Source: a virus
Reading direction: 5' to 3' (one strand)
DNA: 38,302 bases
Virus record (IMG/VR): IMGVR_UViG_3300045994_000413
Location: 1-38,302 of that record
The stretch's first letter is position 1, and each line of letters opens with the position of its first letter. The notes beneath the pieces were generated by a model that saw only the letters and a list, made by a program, of their open reading frames with translations, was not told the DNA's origin and made no database searches. Both the position numbers and the translations under genes were made by a program. Shown here piece by piece: positions 21,044-29,574 of the stretch.

Positions 21044-21469
21044 GTGTCCTACGCCACGATCAGCGATTTAATCATTCAGTTCGGTGAAAGCGAAGTAGTC
21101 GCCATTACCGATCGCAACCGTGACGGTGTGGTCGATGAGCCGGTTGCAAACAGCGCCTTGCAACGTGCCAGCGATACGATGGACAGTTATCTGGTGGCTC
21201 GTTACCCGCTGCCACTGTCTGTCGTGCCGCATCAGCTGGTGGATCTGTGCTGCGACATCGCCCGTTACAAGCTGTTAGGTAGCGATGTCACTGAAACCGA
21301 TCCGGCACGATATCGCTACAAGGATGCACTGCGTACCCTGGAACATATCCGCGACGGCAAGATCGACATTGGTTTGTCGGTGGCAGGCCTAGCCCCTGCC
21401 GAAAGCGTATCAGTCAAAACCATCGGTGGCGGGCGTAAGTTCGATCGCGTCAGCCTGAGTGATTACTGA
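21044..21469 (+). CDS. Head-tail connector (DUF1320, Mu gp36-like)
   Basis: 141 residues, GTG start at 21044 with AGGAG upstream. DUF1320 pattern: YATISDLIIQFGESEVVAITDR, a central helix ALQRASDTMDSYLVARYPLPL, then LVDLCCDIARYKLLG and YKDALRTLEHIRDGKI. The family forms part of the adaptor between head and tail. It overlaps the next gene by one base (TGATG). Confidence 0.88.
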   Translation: MSYATISDLIIQFGESEVVAITDRNRDGVVDEPVANSALQRASDTMDSYLVARYPLPLSVVPHQLVDLCCDIARYKLLGSDVTETDPARYRYKDALRTLEHIRDGKIDIGLSVAGLAPAESVSVKTIGGGRKFDRVSLSDY

Positions 21470-22071
21470 TGATCGCCGACATTGAAGACGCCATCATTGC
21501 CCGTATCAAAGCGGCGGAAGCTGCAACGCCGGGGCTGGGTTACAGGCTGCATGAGGTCACCAGCTATGGCGGTGAACTGGATGATGATCTGGCGCGGGTA
21601 GTACGTTCATTCCCGGCGGTATGGGTGACGTTTGGCGGTGCTGGGAAATCAAAGCCGATGGGTACTTCGCGTACCAAATGGCTGACCCCGGCAACGTTCG
21701 TGACGATGGTGGCGGCGCGCAATGTACGCGGTGAACGGGATACGCGGCATGGTTTGACGGTGAACGGGGTGATCAGGGAGGTCGGCACCTATCAGATGAT
21801 GAAGGATGTCAGCCTGCTGCTGGTCAATTCCGATCTGGGGTTACCAATTGACTATTTGAAGCCGGGGCCGATCCGGACTTTATACAACACCAAACTGAAT
21901 GGTCAGGCACTGTCAGTATTAGCCCACGAATGGCATACCGAGTTTGTTGAGACACAACCACGCGAACCGATCGATCTGACGGATCCGATGTGGCTCAAGA
22001 TGGGAATCAACTATTACCTGAAGCCCGGCGACGATGTCGCTGACGCGTCAGATCTGACAACGTTACGATAG
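21469..22071 (+). CDS. DUF1834 family protein (Mu gp37-like)
   Basis: 200 residues with DUF1834 landmarks: MIADIEDAIIARIKAA, SFPAVWVTFGGAGKS, TFVTMVAARNVRGE, YQMMKDVSLLLVNSDLGLPID and IRTLYNTKLNGQALSVLAHEW. It occupies the fixed gp36-gp37-gp38-sheath order and is probably a neck or tail terminator-type protein. An ATG overlaps the previous stop. Confidence 0.85.
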   Translation: MIADIEDAIIARIKAAEAATPGLGYRLHEVTSYGGELDDDLARVVRSFPAVWVTFGGAGKSKPMGTSRTKWLTPATFVTMVAARNVRGERDTRHGLTVNGVIREVGTYQMMKDVSLLLVNSDLGLPIDYLKPGPIRTLYNTKLNGQALSVLAHEWHTEFVETQPREPIDLTDPMWLKMGINYYLKPGDDVADASDLTTLR

Positions 22072-22079
22072 GAGCTGTC

Positions 22080-22247
22080 ATGAAAGTTCAAGCTGCACCG
22101 GGATTGAATGTCCCAAAGGAAGACAAGCCGCACGATTACATCACGGATGCCGAGGCGGTAGAAGTACCGGATACCGCGTATTACCAGCGCCGTATCACTG
22201 ATGGCGACCTGGTTGAAGTGACTACCAACAAGAAAGGAGCGGCATAA
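22080..22247 (+). CDS. Small DUF2635-like protein (Mu gp38-like)
   Basis: 55 residues: MKVQAAPGLNVPKEDKPHDYI, then TAYYQRRITDGDLVEV. It matches the tiny DUF2635 proteins that always precede the sheath gene in Mu-like phages. The start has AGGAG upstream, and the stop overlaps the sheath ATG (TAATG). It was found by reading between the larger genes. Confidence 0.8.
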   Translation: MKVQAAPGLNVPKEDKPHDYITDAEAVEVPDTAYYQRRITDGDLVEVTTNKKGAA

Positions 22248-23668
22248 TGGCCAGCACCAATATCGCATTCAACAACCTGCCTGCCTCGATCCGCAAGCCG
22301 GGGAAGTACTTTGAATTTAATACTTCAACGGCGGTACGCACGTTGCCGGGTAACCTGCAAAAAACCTTGATCGTCGGGCAGAAAATCGCTGCTGGAACGG
22401 TATTGGCCAACACGCCGATCGACGTATTCTCAGACGTGGATGCAGCCATCTACTTTGGTCGCGGCTCAATTGCACACTTGATGGCACGCTCGGCCTTGCA
22501 GGCAAACAACTATCTGGCGCTGACCATGATCGCACTGGATGATGCTGGCGGCTCTATCGCCGCCTCTGGCTTGGTGACGATCCTCAACAATGCATCAGAT
22601 AGCGGCTCGCTCGTGCTGAATATAGGCGACCAGCAAGTCGTGGTTACGGTGTCTGCGACAGATACAACGGCGACCATCGCAGCGGCTTTGGTGGCAAAAA
22701 TCGCCAAACAGCCGGATCTGCCGGTGACAGCGTTTGCGGTAGTGAATGTGGTTACCTTGACTGCGAAAAACAAAGGCACGCTGGGCAATGCAATCAAGTT
22801 CAGCACGACTATAACGGCGGCTGGCGTGACGGCTGCGGTGGTTGCAATGGCTGGTGGAGCAACTGATCCTGCCATTGCAACTGCGCTGGCCACGGTATTT
22901 TCCGCCGGACACAATGTCATCATTGCCGCATGGAACGACACAGTTAATCTGACCGCACTGCGCACGCACCTGGACAATGTATCTGGCCCGCTGGAACAGC
23001 GCGGCGCAATCGGTATTTATGCGCATACCGGAACGCTGGCACAAGCCACCACGCTGGCTGCCAGCATTAACAGTGGACGTATCAGCGGATTTTTACTACC
23101 TAACGGATACGAACAAAGCTACGAGGTCGCTGCGGCCTATGGTGCAGTCATCGCCTCCGAAGAGGATCCGGCGCGTCCGCTCAACACCTTACCGCTGACC
23201 GGCATCATGGCGATTCCGTTGATCAATCGCCTGGGGCGCGTCGAGCAGGAAAACTGCCTGTACAACGGCGTATCGCCTTCCGAAGTCGGCCCCGGTGAAA
23301 AGGTGCAGATCGTGCGTGCCATCACCACCTACATGCTGGATCCGCAGGGTGTGCCGGATATCTCGATGCTCGACCTGACCACGATCCGCACGCTGGACTA
23401 TATTCGTAAAGCTTGCCGCGAGCGTATCAGCCTGCGTTTCCCGCGCGACAAACTGTCGGCACGTACCGCAGACAAGGTGCGCTCCGAGCTGCTCGATGTG
23501 TTGTACAAGCTGGAAGAACTGGAGATCGTGCAGAACGTGGATCAGTGGAAGTCTAGCCTGATCGTTGAACGTGACCTGCAAGACTCGAACCGGCTGGATG
23601 CGAAGATTCCGACCAACGTAGTCAATGGCCTGCATGTATTTGCCGGGCGCATTGATCTGATTCTGTAA
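22247..23668 (+). CDS. Contractile tail sheath protein (Mu gp39/L-like)
   Basis: 473 residues. Sheath family pattern: IAFNNLPASIRKPGKYFEFNTS at the start, an Ala/Val/Thr-rich insertion domain (about 110-220), LPLTGIMAIPLINRLGRVEQENCLYNGVSPSEV, and the C-terminal core (YMLDPQGVPDISMLDLTTIRTLDYIRKACRERI). It proves a contractile tail (myovirus morphology). AAAGGAG lies upstream in the overlapping gp38 gene. Confidence 0.93.
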   Translation: MASTNIAFNNLPASIRKPGKYFEFNTSTAVRTLPGNLQKTLIVGQKIAAGTVLANTPIDVFSDVDAAIYFGRGSIAHLMARSALQANNYLALTMIALDDAGGSIAASGLVTILNNASDSGSLVLNIGDQQVVVTVSATDTTATIAAALVAKIAKQPDLPVTAFAVVNVVTLTAKNKGTLGNAIKFSTTITAAGVTAAVVAMAGGATDPAIATALATVFSAGHNVIIAAWNDTVNLTALRTHLDNVSGPLEQRGAIGIYAHTGTLAQATTLAASINSGRISGFLLPNGYEQSYEVAAAYGAVIASEEDPARPLNTLPLTGIMAIPLINRLGRVEQENCLYNGVSPSEVGPGEKVQIVRAITTYMLDPQGVPDISMLDLTTIRTLDYIRKACRERISLRFPRDKLSARTADKVRSELLDVLYKLEELEIVQNVDQWKSSLIVERDLQDSNRLDAKIPTNVVNGLHVFAGRIDLIL

Positions 23669-23685
23669 CTAGGGGGAGAAAAGAT

Positions 23686-24060
23686 ATGGCACTCAAAGAA
23701 TATGCAGGCGCGATTGTGCTTGAGGTGAACGGCGTTGAGATTGAAGTAGAGAGTCTTGACGTTACTAAAAAAACCGGGCGAAAGCTGGTAAAAACCATGA
23801 ACCGTACAGGCCGCCCGGCTGGTTTTGCCAAAGGAGTTGAGGAAATTGACCTTAAGATTTCAGCGGTGATTCCACTGAGTGGGGATATTGATTGGGGTGC
23901 GATTCAGGGCGCGAAGTTAACTCTTTTCCCGGCTGCAGCAGGCGGTGTCCGCACCTCTTATCTGGATTGCTTCACACTGGATGTGGGGCGTAAATATACC
24001 GTGGATGGCGAAGCCAAGCAGGATTTAAGCATGGCAAGCTTACGCGAGGTGATTGAATGA
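23686..24060 (+). CDS. Tail tube protein (DUF2597, Mu gp40/M-like)
   Basis: 124 residues, with the tube immediately after the sheath as always. DUF2597 features: a beta-rich N-terminus (GAIVLEVNGVEIEVESLDVTKKTGRKLV), the RTGRPAGFAKGVEEIDLKISAVIPL segment, and a final DLSMASLREVIE. Strong GGGGGAGAA precedes the ATG. The stop overlaps the chaperone ATG. Confidence 0.85.
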   Translation: MALKEYAGAIVLEVNGVEIEVESLDVTKKTGRKLVKTMNRTGRPAGFAKGVEEIDLKISAVIPLSGDIDWGAIQGAKLTLFPAAAGGVRTSYLDCFTLDVGRKYTVDGEAKQDLSMASLREVIE

Positions 24061-24374
24061 GTTCGGCGCTCAAGGAAGTCGGTTCGTTGCTGGTCGGCGT
24101 TGAGGTGGATGGCAATTTGCATTATGAATTTACCTTGCGCCCTCGCCTGGTACGAGATTCGATCCGCGTCATGGAAGATGACAAGGCACAGCAGAATGAT
24201 GCTTATCGCGGCGTGGCATTGATCGCTTGCCAGCTTGAGAAGCTGGGTGACCTAAAGCCAGAACAAATTTCGACTGAACTGCTGTTGTCTATGTATGACG
24301 CAGATTTGGCGGTCATCATGGAAGCAAATAGTCGCCTGGAGGGGCGGCTGCAAAACTTTCGAAAAGAAACTTGA
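24057..24374 (+). CDS. Tail assembly chaperone, short form (Mu gp41-like)
   Basis: 105 residues, overlapping the tube gene by ATGA. It carries LRPRLVRDSIRVMEDDKAQ and LEKLGDLKPEQISTELLLSMYDADLAVIMEA, typical of the first of two tail chaperones placed between tube and tape measure. In such phages a programmed frameshift near the 3' end makes a longer fusion. Here the second frame continues open to 24570. Confidence 0.75.
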   Translation: MSSALKEVGSLLVGVEVDGNLHYEFTLRPRLVRDSIRVMEDDKAQQNDAYRGVALIACQLEKLGDLKPEQISTELLLSMYDADLAVIMEANSRLEGRLQNFRKET

Positions 24375-24570
24375 AACTCACCGGCATATCCATCTGGCAC
24401 TGGTAAAGATCGGGGTACCATGGCAAGCGGCGTTAGACTTGAGCGAAGCTGAAGCGGGTGCCTATCTGGATGCTTTTGCGCAGTTGAACGGGCTTAAAAA
24501 GAAGGGGGTATCCGATGTCTCGCAGAAACGTTATCTCTCCACGCGTTCATTGTCAAAAAAACGCCTGTAA
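24361..24570 (+). CDS. Tail chaperone frameshift extension (gp41/42-type fusion)
   Basis: The frame one base ahead of gp41 is open through its end and encodes about 69 further residues (EKKLETHRHIHLALVKIGVPWQ ... SEAEAGAYLDAFAQLNG), with no start codon of its own that makes sense. A likely slip site is TTT-CGA at 24357-24362: tRNA-Phe can re-pair from TTT to TTC while the CGA codon is slow, giving a +1 shift (a -2 shift, as reported for Mu, would yield the same frame). The fused product would be ~170 residues. Confidence 0.65.
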   Translation, partial: EKKLETHRHIHLALVKIGVPWQAALDLSEAEAGAYLDAFAQLNGLKKKGVSDVSQKRYLSTRSLSKKRL

Positions 24571-24721
24571 GTACGGCGAGGCCGATGGCATAAGCATCCT
24601 CTTGACCTTGTGGGGAAATGGCTAACCCTAGCCCCGCAGCCAACAGTAAAAGCGCCAGTACAGCCAGTAATTGACCAATCTGGCAGACGCGGTATAAAAA
24701 TAGAAGCCAAGGATTTTTCAT
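24494..24721 (-). CDS. Antisense two-span membrane protein, possible cargo
   Basis: 75 residues on the minus strand. ATG at 24721 shares CATG with the tape-measure start on the other strand. Two hydrophobic segments (about 13-36, IGQLLAVLALLLLAAGLGLAIS, and 41-58, AYAIGLAVLTGVFLTM) and a basic C-terminus suggest an inner-membrane protein. It fills the only gap (24571-24719) in the tail operon and overlaps the frameshift tail. It could be expressed in lysogens (superinfection exclusion is a typical role of such proteins), but no family or clear ribosome binding site supports this. Confidence 0.45.
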   Translation of the reverse strand: MKNPWLLFLYRVCQIGQLLAVLALLLLAAGLGLAISPQGQEDAYAIGLAVLTGVFLTMNAWRDNVSARHRIPPSF

Positions 24722-26570
24722 GTCAACAACTCTCGCTCTCATGTTACAGATTACTGCTGCCAACGGCGCGGCGGGAGTGCTTAACGGGGTGAAGAAAAGC
24801 CTATCAGATATGGGGCGGCTAAGCAAGGATACCGCCGCCCACTTCGACTCGATGACACGATCATTGCAACGTGCAGGTACGGCGTTTGCAATGAGTGCCT
24901 ATATCAACGGAAAGATGAAGCCGGGTGTTCAGGCCGCAGCGGATCTTGAAGAGTCGATGAACCGCGTTAAGGGAAATATCGCTCAGGTCGGCGATAAAGC
25001 CGATGATCTGGCGGCCAAGCTTGCGAAGGTGCGAGATACCGGACGCGAAGTATCCAAGGTAATGCCCTATTCCTCCAAAGAGGTAGTCGACATTCAGGGC
25101 GATATGCTCAAGGCTGGCGTGCCATTAGAGGCCGTCTCGGGGGCACGCGGCGCAGCTTATTCCGCAGCAGGCTTGGCGAGCATTTCCGGTACCGACCCAA
25201 AAGATGTTGGGGAAATGTTGGCACGTATCGGCAAACAGTACAATTTCAAACCCGATGAGTATAAACCTGCTGCTGACCTGTTGGCGAAGGGCGAAGCTGC
25301 CTCACCCGGCTCGTTGCAAGAGTTGATGTATTCACTCAAGCAATTTGGTTCAACTGCTGCGCTGCTGGGCGTATCGTTCAAGGATTCAGTCACAATGGCA
25401 TCGGCGATGGCACCGTTAGGCTACGAGGCGGGCACAGCGGTAAACCGCTATATGCTGGATTCGGTGGGACTGACACCCCATCAGCGCAAGTCGATGGTAG
25501 AGCTTGGATTAGCCAAAGAGAAAGACGGGAAGTTTCAAAACCTGTTGTATAAAGACGGTAAATATATTGGTCTGGATGCTGAAAATGCGATGGTGCATAA
25601 GCAGTTTGGAAAAATTAACGATACAGGTGTCAAGGCTCGTCTCGCGCATGATATCTGGGGGCAGGAAGGAATGCGCGCCGCGCTGATGGTTGGTGGTGAA
25701 GGCGATTTGTTTGTCGGTATGCAAAAGCAAATGGATTCATCGCTCGGCCTGGAAGAACGGATGACCGTTACGATGAACGGTTTTAATATGGCAACCAAAG
25801 CTGCTGCTGGCACAGTACAAACCCTACTGGCCACCGCTTTTACGCCAGCATTGGATAAGGCTACCGTACTGGCCAACAAAGTAAATGATATTGCTGATGC
25901 CGGGGCAAAAGGGTTGGATAGTCACAAACAGGCGAATAACTGGATTGTCGGTGGAGTTGCTACTGCAGCAGTGGGGGTGGCGGGTTACGGGCTTTTTAAC
26001 CTGTTAAAAGGGTTGGGCAGCGGGGCTAAAGCGATCAAGGGATTTTTGGGTAGCGGCGCATCCCTAGCCGGTGGCATCGCCGAAGGTAAGGCAATACAAG
26101 CCGTAACCGGTGTAACACCTGTATTTGTCACCAATTTTGCGCAAATGCAGGGCGGTGGCGCGGCAAATGTAGCAACCGATCTGGCAGCCACGGCTGCTGC
26201 TGCATCCGCTGCGCCTGGGCTGCTCAAGACAGTGGCAACCGGAGCAAAATGGTTGGCCTACTCCACTCTGCCGGAAATTGCCGCATTAGGTACAGGTGCA
26301 GTGGCAGCATCCGCCGCAATGGCGGCGGCAGCGGGGGCGCTTGGCTATGGAGTTGGAACCGGCCTTAATGCCGCAGGCGGATATCTTGCAAAAGATACTT
26401 CAATGGAAGGTTTTGCCACGGATGTGTTTGGTAAAATGGCTGCCCAAATATGGGCATCTTTGGGCAGTAAAGATGCAGAAGAGGCACTGGTAATTAATTT
26501 ACATCTCGATGGGCAGCAAATCCAGACGGCTGTTGAAACCAGACAAAAAGCAACGGCGCGGCGTAACTGA
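24720..26570 (+). CDS. Tail tape measure protein (Mu gp42-like)
   Basis: 616 residues: helical N-terminal third with LNGVKKSLSDMGRLSK and DLEESMNRVKGNIAQVGD, a TIGR-like tape-measure core (VMPYSSKEVVDIQGDMLKAGVPLEAV ... EMLARIGKQYNF), hydrophobic Gly/Ala segments in the C-terminal third (about 405-430, 445-460 and 525-560), and a short tail. It sets tail length and probably helps DNA entry. AAGGA lies 8 bases before the ATG. At ~616 residues it predicts a tail of about Mu size. Confidence 0.9.
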   Translation: MSTTLALMLQITAANGAAGVLNGVKKSLSDMGRLSKDTAAHFDSMTRSLQRAGTAFAMSAYINGKMKPGVQAAADLEESMNRVKGNIAQVGDKADDLAAKLAKVRDTGREVSKVMPYSSKEVVDIQGDMLKAGVPLEAVSGARGAAYSAAGLASISGTDPKDVGEMLARIGKQYNFKPDEYKPAADLLAKGEAASPGSLQELMYSLKQFGSTAALLGVSFKDSVTMASAMAPLGYEAGTAVNRYMLDSVGLTPHQRKSMVELGLAKEKDGKFQNLLYKDGKYIGLDAENAMVHKQFGKINDTGVKARLAHDIWGQEGMRAALMVGGEGDLFVGMQKQMDSSLGLEERMTVTMNGFNMATKAAAGTVQTLLATAFTPALDKATVLANKVNDIADAGAKGLDSHKQANNWIVGGVATAAVGVAGYGLFNLLKGLGSGAKAIKGFLGSGASLAGGIAEGKAIQAVTGVTPVFVTNFAQMQGGGAANVATDLAATAAAASAAPGLLKTVATGAKWLAYSTLPEIAALGTGAVAASAAMAAAAGALGYGVGTGLNAAGGYLAKDTSMEGFATDVFGKMAAQIWASLGSKDAEEALVINLHLDGQQIQTAVETRQKATARRN

Positions 26571-26579
26571 ACATTACCC

Positions 26580-26630
26580 CGGAACACTTTCCGCCTTAAC
26601 TCCCCTCATGCGCGCGCGTAACCTGCGCGC
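26580..26630 (+). promoter_or_regulatory. Late promoter 3 (gpN/baseplate operon), activated-type and leaderless
   Basis: Perfect dyad CGGAA (26580-26584) - 4 nt - TTCCG (26589-26593), one base, CTTAAC (26595-26600), 18 nt, TAACCT (26619-26624), 6 nt, ATG at 26631. It begins right after the tape-measure stop. GC-rich alternating GCGCGC flanks the -10 element. There is no ribosome binding site. Confidence 0.75.
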
Positions 26631-27860
26631 ATGGCCTGGATACAAACACTACAAGATGCTTCATTTCGCGGCACCGTTTTCGATATTGTTAAAACGGACG
26701 ATACGGCAGATCGCGCCCTTGCCGAACAGAGTTACCCGTACAGGAATGGCGCTGATGTTGAAGATATGGGACGCGGTGCGCGACATATCAGCATCGAAGC
26801 GGTGTTTTATGGCGCTGATTACGAAGCGCGGCTACAGTGGTTTTTAGGCCAGCTTGATCTGCCGGGCAGTGGCGAGCTAGTTCATCCTGTCTTCGGGTCT
26901 TTCAAGACAGCGCAAGTGGCGCGCTACTCCGTCCACCATGATGCCGACAATGTTGACCAGGCAACTGTCAGCATCGAGTTTGTCGAATCCACGCCTGGCG
27001 AACCATTTTTCAACTGCACTTTACCTGTGCAACTTGCTGAAACGATATCCCAGCATGGCTCACTCGCTACAGCAGCTGCGACAGAAGCGCACGGCTCACT
27101 GATTGACCGGTTGCGTGCTGCAAATCCGCTGTCCTCTCTTAATGCGCTACGCACGGCGCTGATGAACCCTTTATTGGCAATCACAGCGCAAGCCGGTGTC
27201 GTTTTGTCCGGCCTAGATGTGCTGGCCTACCCTCGCGCCTGGGGGAACGATATTTCTGCGCTGGTGAACGGGCTGTTGGATATTCGTGCCTTCGGCAGCA
27301 ACCTTTCCGCCGACTGGGCTAGTATTCAGAGCGATCTGAACGCATTTTCAATCTTCAGCACCTCTACTTCGACATCGTCCACCACGACACAAGTATCACC
27401 TGGGAATACTTCGACCGAAGTACAAGCAATGAATGCTACCGCCGCCACTATTCAGGTAAACACGGCGGTCGGACTGGCGAATGCGGCCAGCTATATGCTG
27501 GGCGCTGAAGCTACCACACCGACACTTTCACCTGTCGCAATTGAAGCGATTGCCAACACCGCCCGCACCGCCATCGAAGTGGCCATCGAACAAGTACGCG
27601 CCTGTTACGGCATCGAACAGAGCCGCCCGATCACTGAACCGCTCAAGAATCAGGCGCTGGCCGTGCAGGAGACTGCGCGCGCAATCATTGCGGCACGTCC
27701 GCCGCTGATCCTGCGCACCGTGGAAGTGAGTGGTAATTTCAGGCTATTAGCCCATTTATGGTATGGCGATCACACACGTGCACCTGAGCTGTATCGCCTG
27801 AATGATGCGCGTAGTCCGTTTGTCCAGGCCGGAGATCGCATTCATGCCTACGCCCGCTGA
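26631..27860 (+). CDS. DNA circularisation protein (gpN, Mu gp43-like)
   Basis: 409 residues. The N-terminal DNA_circ_N domain is clear (WIQTLQDASFRGTVFDIVKTDD, EQSYPYRNGADVEDMGRGARHI, FYGADYEARLQWFL, SGELVHPVFGSF). The rest is Ala/Thr-rich and helical, ending in a LysM-like or baseplate-anchoring YGDHTRAPELYRLNDA segment. In Mu, N is a tail protein injected with or bound to DNA ends. The first ATG follows late promoter 3 without leader. The last 17 bases overlap the next gene. Confidence 0.88.
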   Translation: MAWIQTLQDASFRGTVFDIVKTDDTADRALAEQSYPYRNGADVEDMGRGARHISIEAVFYGADYEARLQWFLGQLDLPGSGELVHPVFGSFKTAQVARYSVHHDADNVDQATVSIEFVESTPGEPFFNCTLPVQLAETISQHGSLATAAATEAHGSLIDRLRAANPLSSLNALRTALMNPLLAITAQAGVVLSGLDVLAYPRAWGNDISALVNGLLDIRAFGSNLSADWASIQSDLNAFSIFSTSTSTSSTTTQVSPGNTSTEVQAMNATAATIQVNTAVGLANAASYMLGAEATTPTLSPVAIEAIANTARTAIEVAIEQVRACYGIEQSRPITEPLKNQALAVQETARAIIAARPPLILRTVEVSGNFRLLAHLWYGDHTRAPELYRLNDARSPFVQAGDRIHAYAR

Positions 27861-28965
27861 ATCCGTCGAACTGCTGATTGCAGGCAAGACGCATCGCGAC
27901 TGGTCTAGCTATGAGATCGACTCCGATCTGCTCACACCTGCCGATGCGTGGCATGTCACGCTGGGGATGTCAGGTGGCATGATGCCGCCCGATGTCGCGC
28001 CAGGTGCGCCGGTTATCGTTAAGGTTGGCGGCGACACGGTATTGACCGGGCGTGTCGATGAAGTCAGTCATCAGGTCGGCAAAACCGCACATAACTTCTC
28101 GATGTCGGGTCGCGATCATGCTGCGGTGCTTCTGGACTGCTCCGCGCCGATCTTCACCAAGCAGATGGTCAGCCTCAAGGAACTCTGTACCGCCCTGACG
28201 CGCGACTTCGGTATCAAAACGCCGCGCATCGATGCCGACAGTACCCGCATTCGCGAGAAAATTAATATCGAACCCGGCGACAGCGCATGGGATGCCCTGT
28301 CACATGCCGCAGAGGCTAATGGCCTGTGGCCGTGGTTTGAACCGGAAGGTACGCTGGTGATTGGTGGGCCTGATTATAGTCAGCCAGCGGTAGCCACGCT
28401 GGTGCTACGCCGCGATGGCCGTGGCAATAATGTACTCAGCCTGGATAAAACCGAGTCGGTTGCCGAGCGTTATTCACAGGTGACAGTGCTGGGGCAAACC
28501 CACGGTACGGCGACTGAGCCGGGCAAGCATGCGCTGACTGCGACAGCAAAGGATACCGGCATCGGCTGGTACCGACCGAAGATCGTCACAGACCATGAAA
28601 CAGACAATTATGCAGTTTGTCTTGATCGCGCTAAAAAACTGATCTCAGATAGCAGGCTGAAGGGACTCACGCTGACCGCTACGGTACAGGGGCATCGGAT
28701 TGTCGGCGCGACCGACGCAGTGCGACTGCTCTGGAAGCCAGGGCAGCGGGTGAATGTCATATCCGAGCCGCACGGCATCGATGCGGTGTTTTTTCTGATG
28801 GCGCGCAAATTCACGCGCAGCCGCAGCGAGGGAACACGCACTACGCTGACACTCAAGGAAGACGGTGTCTGGATCATGGATGCTCACCCTCATAAAAACA
28901 AGCATCGGCGCGGTAAGAACGACGGTTTGGTGCATGTGCAGATAACAGATGGAACTCAGCCATGA
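27844..28965 (+). CDS. Baseplate hub protein (gpP, Mu gp44-like)
   Basis: 373 residues from ATG 27844. Mu gp44 pattern: ESVELLIAGKTHRDWSSYEI start, PGAPVIVKVGGDTVLTGRVDEV, SMSGRDHAAVLLDCSA, WDALSHAAEANGLWPWFEPEGTLVI and a C-terminal FTRSRSEGTRTTLTL. It forms the trimeric hub at the tail tip, like gp27 of T4. ATGA overlap with the spike gene. Confidence 0.88.
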   Translation: MPTPAESVELLIAGKTHRDWSSYEIDSDLLTPADAWHVTLGMSGGMMPPDVAPGAPVIVKVGGDTVLTGRVDEVSHQVGKTAHNFSMSGRDHAAVLLDCSAPIFTKQMVSLKELCTALTRDFGIKTPRIDADSTRIREKINIEPGDSAWDALSHAAEANGLWPWFEPEGTLVIGGPDYSQPAVATLVLRRDGRGNNVLSLDKTESVAERYSQVTVLGQTHGTATEPGKHALTATAKDTGIGWYRPKIVTDHETDNYAVCLDRAKKLISDSRLKGLTLTATVQGHRIVGATDAVRLLWKPGQRVNVISEPHGIDAVFFLMARKFTRSRSEGTRTTLTLKEDGVWIMDAHPHKNKHRRGKNDGLVHVQITDGTQP

Positions 28966-29519
28966 TTGAGGTTATTGATAACCGTATTCGGCGCGCACTG
29001 AGTGGCATCCGCTTAGCCTTTCGTGGGGTGGTGACGCTGGTCAAGGCGGCGGGCGCAGTGCAGCTGATACAGGTTGAAGGGATGAGCGGCGAGCGCTTAC
29101 AGGATACCGAGCTGTTTCAGCACTTCGGTTTTACCAGCAATCCGCCTGCTGGCACGATGGCGATTGTACTTCCGATCGGAGGAAAAACAGCGCACGGAAT
29201 CGTCATCGCAACTGAGAATGGCAACCTGCGCCTGAAAGGATTGGCCAGCGGCGAGACGGCGCTTTACAATCAGTGGGGCGATTACGTCATTCTCAAGGCC
29301 GACCGGCGCATGCAGGTGTTCTCCTCTATTGCCGTGGACATCACCACGCCGCTGGTGACAACCAGTGGTGACCTACATGTGGGTGGCAGTATCGTCGCCC
29401 AGGGCGATATCAGTGACCACGGCAACAAGACCATGTCCAACATGCGTACGGTTCACAACGGCCATACTCACAGTGATCCGCAGGGTGGCAGTGTCGCAGC
29501 GCCTATAAGTCAGATGTAA
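28962..29519 (+). CDS. Baseplate spike protein (Mu gp45-like)
   Basis: 185 residues: OB-fold-like N-terminus (RLAFRGVVTLVKAAGAVQLIQVEGMSGE), a beta-helical middle, and a C-terminus with VHNGHTHSDPQGG, where the H-x-H pair is the iron-binding signature of the sharpened spike tip in Mu/P2-type phages. It pierces the host outer membrane. Its end abuts late promoter 4. Confidence 0.88.
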   Translation: MIEVIDNRIRRALSGIRLAFRGVVTLVKAAGAVQLIQVEGMSGERLQDTELFQHFGFTSNPPAGTMAIVLPIGGKTAHGIVIATENGNLRLKGLASGETALYNQWGDYVILKADRRMQVFSSIAVDITTPLVTTSGDLHVGGSIVAQGDISDHGNKTMSNMRTVHNGHTHSDPQGGSVAAPISQM

Positions 29520-29523
29520 CCCC

Positions 29524-29574
29524 CGGAAGTCTTTCCGTCTTAACTGCATTCATGCGCGCGCGTAACCTGCGCAC
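29524..29574 (+). promoter_or_regulatory. Late promoter 4 (gp46 baseplate/fibre operon), activated-type and leaderless
   Basis: Perfect dyad CGGAA (29524-29528) - 4 nt - TTCCG (29533-29537), one base, CTTAAC (29539-29544), 18 nt, TAACCT (29563-29568), 6 nt, ATG at 29575. Nearly identical to copy 3 downstream of the dyad (18 of the last ~20 bases before the ATG). No ribosome binding site. Confidence 0.75.
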
